Origin: Valencia hispanica
Lineage: Eukaryota > Chordata > Actinopteri > Cyprinodontiformes > Valenciidae
Assembly: GCA_963556495.2 (NCBI GenBank)
Contig: OY747702.1
Span: 21,960,403 to 22,024,402 of the forward strand
Direction of reading: 5' to 3'
DNA length: 64,000 bases
Below the pieces are notes generated by a model. The model was not told the origin of the DNA. It saw only the letters and a list, made by a program, of their open reading frames with translations, and did no database searches. The position numbers and the translations under genes were made by a program. Shown in pieces: positions 59,301 to 64,000 of the stretch (positions are counted from its first letter, which is position 1; each line of letters opens with the position of its first letter).

Positions 59301-62300
59301 TGAAAAATGTAGACTATCTTCTGTCCAGCAAGATCTATTTACTTGTAATTGCAACCACAAGCCTTTATCATTTAATGTTTAATGTTATGCCATATGGGAA
59401 TGCTAAGGACCACTCACCACAGCCTGTTGGGGTCGCCGCCACCATTGCACACGAGATGGGTCACAACTTTGGTATGAATCACGACAGAGAGGGCTGCTGC
59501 CAGGCAAAAGCAGAAGACGGTGGCTGTATAATGGCTGCTGCTACTGGGTATGATGCAACACACGCGAAACATATCATCTGAATTCAAGCTATTTCATATT
59601 TTCAATTGAAAAAAGTAGGAAAGATGATGGGTGAATGGACCTTAAATTTGGCTTGTGGACCCCTTCTTTCCACTGGTGCAGGTCTCCGTTTCCTCGTGTG
59701 TTTAATCCTTGCAACCTGAAGGAACTTAAGAGTTACCTGAACTCTGGAGGAGGCAAGTGTCTATTTAACCTGCCGAACGTCGACTCATTGTACGGAGGGC
59801 AACGTTGTGGCAATGGTTACCTGGAAAAAGGAGAAGAATGTGACTGTGGAGAAGAGGAGGTCAGACAGAGTCTGTATGCAGACACATATTTTTCCCCTAG
59901 CATTTTGATATTTTACTCTGCTAAACTTTGTGAACAGGAATGCACCAGTCCATGCTGTAATGCCAACAACTGCACCCTTAAAGCTGGAGCTGAGTGTGCC
60001 CATGGAGTCTGCTGCCATAACTGCAAGGTATACAGGGTAGATTAACTGACTGTTGATGGATGGCGAGAAAGAAATGTAATTTTCCCGTTTACCATAAATG
60101 AAACATCTTTGTTTTACTGACCACTACTGTTTTTTTAAGAACTGTGAGGCAAAACCCCCTAAATGGCTTTCTTTAAATCATCTTAGCTTTTCTCTGTGTG
60201 TCACTGTGAAGATAAAGAGCCCAGGAGAGCTTTGTCGAGCCACCTCTGGGCTGTGTGATCTCCCAGAGTACTGTGATGGAAAGTCAGAGTCATGTCCAGA
60301 TAATTACTACTTAGCGGACGGTACATCATGCGCACATGGGCTGGCCTACTGCTATACGGGCATGTGTCTAACCCTGGAGCAGCAGTGTCAGTCTCTCTGG
60401 GGGCGAGGTGGGTAAACTAGACACGTCATAGTTGCACATTTGAATATTTCACAATTTGAGAAGGTTTAATAAACTCCTCTAATGACTTAGTCTGTCGTAA
60501 CATGCAGGGAAAGGGATCTTTGATCACTCCTCCTTTCATTACCCCTCTAGATGAAACAGAATAATCTCTTGTGTTTTCTTCAGCTCCCAGGTGATCATTA
60601 TCCTGCTGAAAGACCCAGTGACAACTAGGGCTGCCACAAACAAATATTTTGACCATCGACTAGTCACAGTTTTTTTTGGCGATAAGTCGACTATTTGGAT
60701 CACTCCTAAATTGTAGTTTACCGCACAAGCATGCTGCTGCTCTAATATAACGATCATTAGCTTATAGCTTGAAGTGTTATCTCTAAGAGTTATGTGCCAT
60801 CTAAAAATAAAGAAAATTAAGATGATAGCTCATTCAACAACTTTAAAATCAAACATTAGCATTTGTAAAGGTACAGCAAACACATGATGTGTGCTAAGAG
60901 TAATGAAATCGCCATCCATACTGTTAATGTTACAGCTATCAACACAATACAACAACGTGTTCAGTCAAAGGCTTATTTAAAACATGCTGTAACATAGACT
61001 GCTACAGATCCGTCCTGCCCACAGCCATCTAAAATCTAAAAAGCCAATCTAAAAATCATATTCTGAGAGAATAAGTTTTAGTTTTATTTTCAATGTAATA
61101 ATAAAATTAAAAGCAGCAGTCTCTCAAAGACAGTTAAAAAAATGTATGCCCCAGTTTTTAGTTTTTAATTTAATTTCACAGTGCAAATTGAGTGTTCTTC
61201 TTTTGAATGATAGAGAAATGCCCCCTGGATGCCCCGGACAGAATGTGAAAAGCGGACATGTCCGGGGAAAAGAGTATGTTTGGTCACCCTACTGTTGATG
61301 TTAAAGTTAGCAGCTACTTTCATAGCTTCGTTTGTAAAGCTACACCCGTGCTTTGACATCTTCTAAACAACAGCAGCGGCCCGCTAACTTTTCCATCTTT
61401 GAACATATCAGAGCCAGCCACTAGGCGGCGGCTCGGGGAGGACGTCAGATGAGAGAAAGGCTGTCGTATTCTGTGCATCGCACCTGTCACTTTATGCCCA
61501 TTGGTCCCTTAAAAAAACAAAACAATGAAAACCTCAACATTTTCATCAATCTATGAATGCCCCCCAGATACCCCAGACACAACGTGAAAAGCGGACATGT
61601 TTGGGTAAAAGAGAACGTTTGGTCACCCTATTTTAATGTTAAAGTTAGCAGCTAACAAGCAAATTAGCTAGCAGAGGCCACTGTCCTTCTTCATCATCAG
61701 TCACAATGTGTTTCTTTCTAAGATGCTCGAGCATCATCGTTTTACTGCCTTGGAAGGCAGGTTCTACCTTGACAGAATTCAGTAGTTCTTTTGGAAACTT
61801 GTTGACCTCAAGCAGTTGTATGACAGTGATCTTTGGATATATCTATCTTTTTTTTTTACCTCCCCTACCCTTCTGCTCACAGTGTTGAGTTCTTATCCAG
61901 CCTGGCCCTTTACTGACTTAAAAATATCTGCATGCATCTGCTTTACTTGAACGGCATGCTCTCATATCTTTCCCAGTTTGAAGAGTGGGAAGTTAGTCAT
62001 TTGCGCCACACCACATTTATGCCCCTGAGAAATAACAATTCATTGATTACTAATTTAAAGTTCAGCTTAAAAAGTAAACTCCTTGAAAACTTTTTAAAAT
62101 GTAAAAATGTTTATTCTCAGAAAGTGTCTCTCTCCTCTCTCTCCATGGAAGAAAAACTCACTTAAATACAAATGTACCTTTCTTTTTACGCCTAAAATGT
62201 GACAAGATTTTTACTATAATTAAAAAAGTCACTGTTGACATAATACTAAATAAAAATAAATAACAATGGGTTGATGAAAGTTATGATGTAGTAGTTCAGC

Positions 62301-63417
62301 CTATTAAGGTTCTGATAATCTTACACATTCACATTCATCTGGAATTCAAGCCAAGTGAAAGCTTTTTACAAGAAAACCCTCAATCAGTAATCTTTAGATA
62401 TTGAACTACTACATTCATTGAGTCATTTTAATAGTTAAATTACCCCACTTTAAGACCATTTTAAAGTACCAGCACTTAACAAACATTTTCTTTTCTATGC
62501 AGGAAATAATTGGTTTTTTGTTTAGTTTTTCTTATTATCTTGAAAGGCCTCTAAATATGGAGGCCGTTTAGGTGAAGTAATCAACTTCGGTATTGTCTCT
62601 CCTGATCAACATCCATTCTCTGATATTGTAGTAGAGTCTTTGATGTTTCACGGGAGCTTTATCAGAATCAGAGGGGAGCCCGCCCATCTGGTCTCACATC
62701 AGGTGGCCACTGATCACAGAAATATGTGTGTGTGTGTTTTGTGTTATTTATTTTTATTTTTTTTCTCCAAACCACAGATGCGCGCCCATCCCCTGACGTT
62801 TGTTTTAAAGAGGTGAATAAAGCAGGGGACATGTTCGGCAACTGTGGCAAAGACCAACAAGGAAAATACAGGATCTGTGGAGAAAGGTGAAGATCGGAAC
62901 TTCAGGAAACGTTCCTTTACCCTCCCTCATCTAATGCATGTCTTTATCACTGCACACTAGGGATGCTAAATGTGGTAAAATCCAGTGCTCTGCTTCTGCC
63001 TCCAAGCCCATTGAGAACAATGCAGTTCGCATAGAAACGACGGTCAAAATGGACAGCAAGAGAACTGTGTGCCTGGGGACACACGTGTACAAGCTCGGCC
63101 AAGGGGACGAAGAGCCGCAGGGTGACACTCTGGACCCGGGCCTGGTCATGACAGGAACCAAGTGTGGCGATAACTCTGTGAGACGTGTGAAAATATGCTG
63201 AATGAGATTTACAGACCTAGTGAAGTGTGAAATGCTCCTACTTTGAAGTATTTTTTTTTTCTCTCGCTGCAGGATGATTGCATTTTATTTTGCCACTTCT
63301 CTAATGTTCTTCCTCACAAAACTGTTTTTTTTCTAACAGATCTGCTTTAATGGAGAGTGTCGCAATGCATCATTTCTGAGAGCGGATGAGTGCAACACCA
63401 AGTGCCACGGACATGGG
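39584..63417 (+). CDS. adam19: adam19 (meltrin beta) metalloprotease-disintegrin, 17 exons seen, 3' end outside the window
   Basis: ADAM19 is a membrane zinc protease that sheds ectodomains such as neuregulin and acts in heart and nerve development. Exons: 39584-39689, 39899-40011, 40112-40182, 51718-51796, 51965-52041, 56125-56326, 56700-56762, 57033-57104, 57215-57381, 59174-59258, 59408-59547, 59682-59859, 59938-60027, 60212-60407, 62778-62886, 62961-63177, 63340-63417. They are in phase and encode 681 residues. A signal peptide starts [17 protein letters not shown]. The prodomain contains EKNEQLLAPGY and a candidate switch Cys189. A furin site REKR (216-219) spans exons 6-7. The zinc site is [11 protein letters not shown] (360-370) and the Met-turn CIM ends at 387. 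The disintegrin domain ([16 protein letters not shown]) and cysteine-rich domain follow. CHGHG begins the EGF-like part. The rest of the EGF, transmembrane and SH3-ligand tail lies beyond the edge. No lesion is seen. Confidence 0.97.
40364..41215 (+). mobile_element. Tc1-like remnant
   Basis: It begins with 'tacagtggcttgcaaaatgattaattcgccttgaacctttcc', the left terminal repeat of the subfamily at 887-2491. Decayed transposase DNA in plus orientation follows: 'catgaagactaaagaacacagtggacaggtcaggg' at about 40690, 'ggaagagctgcagaaatgc' at about 40872, 'tctggtcagatgacc' at about 41036 and 'ggtggcagcatcatgctgtgg' at about 41140. The 3' third and right repeat are missing. No frame is intact. Confidence 0.8.
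44687..45253 (+). promoter_or_regulatory. TATA-like core promoter in adam19 intron 3, followed by an unrecognised 140-codon frame
   Basis: TATAAATA at 44687-44694 is followed about 30 bases on by AGTCAGTGG, a reasonable initiator. A frame opens at 44831 and closes at 45253 (140 codons). The predicted protein is rich in Ser, Pro, Leu and Cys, has no recognised domain, and its ATG context is weak. The sequence shows the box and the frame; transcription is inference, and chance is a real alternative. Confidence 0.3.
45394..45880 (-). mobile_element. Tc1-like remnant
   Basis: The start carries terminal-repeat text: 'tctcacaaaagtatgtcatccctcgcgaaccttttcacttgtcatgtcaca' and 'tattttagtgggattttatgtg'. 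45600-45760 then reads as decayed minus-strand transposase DNA ('aacatcaattttcatgcaatgtcagattctctggattttggtctggatttt'). The far end is lost. Confidence 0.65.
47283..47392. repeat. TA/TATG/TGTATA microsatellite
   Basis: About 110 bases are made of TATA, TATG and TGTG dinucleotide-type repeats. The open frames crossing it are repeat artefacts. Confidence 0.9.
47516..48962 (-). mobile_element. Tc1-like remnant (same subfamily as 15923-16966), interrupted by a LINE
   Basis: The left repeat is 'tatttggcaaccaccgattgtgcaagttgtcccacttaaaaagatgag'. Minus-strand transposase DNA follows (for example 'ggactggagactggctaggtcactccag' at about 47937). It is cut at 'tggaagatcca' (48048) and continues at 'atccagccacatttcatcctc' (48808), with the LINE between. 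The right half ends near 48962, where a different Tc1 subfamily begins. No intact frame remains. Confidence 0.85.
48049..48807 (-). mobile_element. 5'-truncated LINE with reverse-transcriptase C-terminus and 3' end
   Basis: On the minus strand the insert begins with [20 protein letters not shown] and [19 protein letters not shown] (about 48804-48654). After a stop it continues with [20 protein letters not shown] and a [21 protein letters not shown] block (48500-48252). These are the C-terminal ORF2 features of L2/Rex-like fish LINEs. The 3' end reads 'aaattgccttgccttgg' on that strand, reaching 48049. The 5-base sequence ATCCA occurs on both sides (48044-48048 and 48808-48812) as a target duplication. 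The clade assignment is tentative. Confidence 0.85.
48962..50229 (-). mobile_element. Tc1-like remnant of a fourth subfamily, hosting a SINE
   Basis: On the minus strand, decayed transposase DNA runs from the 5' part (near 50229, 'gatgatcatgagcacc') through the helix-turn-helix region to 'gtgaaccatggtggaggttctttcaacatttggga' (about 49429-49395). It continues to the text before the first junction ('cgcatcaattcttctaggtacacttgcaca', about 48983). Several frameshifts are present. A SINE interrupts it at 49753-49942, and its 5' side is cut by another SINE at 50230. Confidence 0.75.
49753..49942 (-). mobile_element. tRNA-derived SINE, copy 2
   Basis: This is the reverse complement of the family at 33923-34106. 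The tail side starts 'ttttttaaaaaggttttgtggccgtagtggcc' and the head ends at 'actaaccactacgccacgcaacgccc', giving box A TGGCGTAGTGG on the minus strand (49922-49932). Box B is degraded. The flanks share ATAATAA-like text, a possible target duplication. Confidence 0.8.
50230..50597 (+). mobile_element. tRNA-derived SINE of a second family, with GT repeat and TGGA tail
   Basis: The head 'gggcagcacagtggcgcag' and box B GGTTTGAATC (50272-50281) mark a tRNA-type promoter. The body words 'ctgcacggagtttgcatgttctcc' and 'gccctgtgatggactggcgacctgtccagggtgtaccc' are typical of an abundant fish SINE. A (GT)n run at about 50421-50450 lies inside, and the 3' end is (TGGA)n at about 50569-50597. Confidence 0.85.
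51161..51186. repeat. (CA)n microsatellite
   Basis: This is a pure CA dinucleotide run of about 26 bases in adam19 intron 3. Confidence 0.95.
52145..52455 (+). mobile_element. 3' half of a third-subfamily Tc1 transposon
   Basis: The sequence parallels the end of the element at 27615-29222: 'tggaccattctgtgtgtttccctgatctaaatcc', then 'gatggcaagggaagtttacaaaaatgg'. It then carries the C-terminal transposase codons that the other copy lacks, ending NNNNGA followed by a stop near 52400. At the catalytic position after LNP the Glu codon is GGG (Gly), and the next codons include a stop. Confidence 0.75.
53361..55175. mobile_element. Mariner-like element ends enclosing about 1.8 kb
   Basis: The left tip 'acaggtgcatctcaataaattagaaaatcat' (from 53361) is a familiar fish Tc1/mariner terminal sequence. 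The right end 'aaactgaaattggagattttatttcacatgcacctgtat' (55138-55175) ends with the inverted 'tgcacctgta'. Both ends are flanked by TA-type sequence. No transposase frame is readable between them, and part of the interior is the separate element at 54291-54945. I infer that both ends belong to one insertion. Confidence 0.55.
54291..54945. mobile_element. Small inverted-repeat DNA element (MITE-like)
   Basis: The left arm 'aatgccccttttcctctagggtcgg' (from 54291) and the right arm 'ccgaccttagtagaaaagtggcatt' (to 54945) are inverted copies. Just inside, both sides carry GGCCC-rich text (CTTGGCCCAGACCGGG and GGCCGCTTTGGGCCGGG). No transposase is encoded. The frame at 54630-54854 has no recognised domain. 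Confidence 0.7.
56390..56665. mobile_element. Tc1-derived MITE (two terminal repeats back to back)
   Basis: The left part 'aacccttgaactcatttcgatttcattgttacaac' and the right part 'gtggttataatgtgatgaaattgaaataaaaagctcaaaggatatgc' are inverted relatives of a Tc1 terminal repeat. About 190 bases and no transposase lie between. It fills most of adam19 intron 6 (56327-56699). Confidence 0.6.
57382..59173 (+). other. adam19: adam19 intron 9
   Basis: This is a 1.8 kb AT-rich intron with a CT-rich stretch at about 58550-58690 (TTCC/CTCC pyrimidine tract). No gene or classifiable repeat is seen. The minus-strand frames over the CT tract are low-complexity artefacts. Confidence 0.6.
60408..62777 (+). 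other. adam19: adam19 intron 14
   Basis: This 2.4 kb intron contains hAT-like repeat sequence at 60625 to about 61700. The remainder (61700-62777) is AT-rich, with a short GT run at about 62726-62740 and no recognised gene. Confidence 0.6.
60625..61700. mobile_element. hAT-like non-autonomous element remnant with an internal duplication
   Basis: The left end 'ctagggctgccacaaacaaatattttgaccatcgactagtcacag' and 'ataagtcgactatttgg' match the common terminal style of fish hAT elements. Inside, about 100 bases occur twice in direct order (61197-61313 and 61553-61656), sharing 'gtgaaaagcggacatgt' and 'gtttggtcacccta'. No transposase is readable, and the right terminus is not certain. Confidence 0.5.
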
Positions 63418-64000
63418 GTAGGTCCCAGTGTGTCACAGCAGGAATAAAGGATTTATGTCCACTTGTTGGAAACATCTGGTGGCTGGCTTGTAAATTATTG
63501 AAAGTAACCATCCCTGGCAGCAGGGACACATGAGCTAATTAAATTATCGCCCTTGTAAAATGCAGCATATACTGCAGGAATACTACTACTAATACGAAAA
63601 TCCTTCCTAAATTCCGTCAAAACCATCATAAGTAGAGCTGCAAAATATATAGAGTCACATTTATCATTTCAATGTGTGCAATACTGCAGTCGCAAAGAAC
63701 TACTCGGGTAAAGTATTGGCAGGCTCTAATATTTTAGTTGCCATTGTGATGACAAAGAGAAATCATTATCGCAATATTCAAGAATAATATAGCAATGCCT
63801 TGTTTTCCTTGACTTCTGCAGCTTTAATTATAAGCAAAATAAAATAAGTGTCAAAGGTGAGCATCTTTATGGACTGGGACAGTCTGTGTGGGTGCTCTTT
63901 TTTTTCCTCCAAAATCTTACCGCCATTATGTACCACTACCACAAAGGTGTCAAGTAACGAAGTACAAATACTTCGTTACCTTACTTAAGTAGAAATTTTG

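Overview
The window is eukaryotic, and everything in it points to a ray-finned (teleost) fish: AT-rich DNA, genes split into many small exons by GT-AG introns, and long non-coding stretches filled with Tc1-like DNA transposons, tRNA-derived SINEs, LINE 3' ends and CA/GT, TGGA and TATG microsatellites. I cannot name the species.

Four protein-coding genes can be read exon by exon. From left to right they are clint1 (epsinR/enthoprotin, +, 12 coding exons, complete), lsm11 (U7 snRNP Sm-like protein, -, 4 exons, complete), thg1l (tRNA-His guanylyltransferase, +, 6 coding exons plus a probable 5' non-coding exon, complete) and adam19 (meltrin-beta metalloprotease, +, 17 exons seen, running off the right edge). 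In every gene the exon phases join without a break, and the spliced lengths (608, 294 and 296 residues, and 681 for the partial gene) fit the families. This is the vertebrate block next to EBF1 (human 5q33: ADAM19-SOX30-C5orf52-THG1L-LSM11-CLINT1-EBF1). SOX30 and C5orf52 are not visible in the 2.3 kb between thg1l and adam19.

Layout: 1-7.5 kb is intergenic, with a nested transposon cluster (0.7-3.2 kb), candidate conserved non-coding DNA (about 3.5-4.6 kb) and an old Tc1 remnant (5.1-6.0 kb). 7.5-23.2 kb is clint1 with its 3' UTR; its introns hold an inverted-repeat element and two Tc1-like remnants. 25.3-30.7 kb is lsm11, convergent with clint1, whose first intron is almost entirely a transposon inside a transposon. 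30.7-31.9 kb is a divergent lsm11/thg1l promoter region. 31.9-37.3 kb is thg1l. 39.6-64 kb is adam19, whose 11.5 kb third intron carries a stack of Tc1, LINE and SINE insertions (47.5-50.6 kb), a TATA-like core promoter and unique-looking DNA.

The four genes share no pathway. They act in clathrin-coat adaptor function, histone pre-mRNA 3' processing, tRNA-His maturation and ectodomain shedding. What links them is old synteny, probably because the neighbouring ebf1 gene spreads its regulatory elements over the block. I found no new multi-gene system. The points most worth a second look are the layered transposon nests with catalytic-residue losses, a changed MPLHT-like motif in Lsm11, a possible dual-localisation start in thg1l, an intronic TATA promoter in adam19, and non-coding stretches that look constrained.
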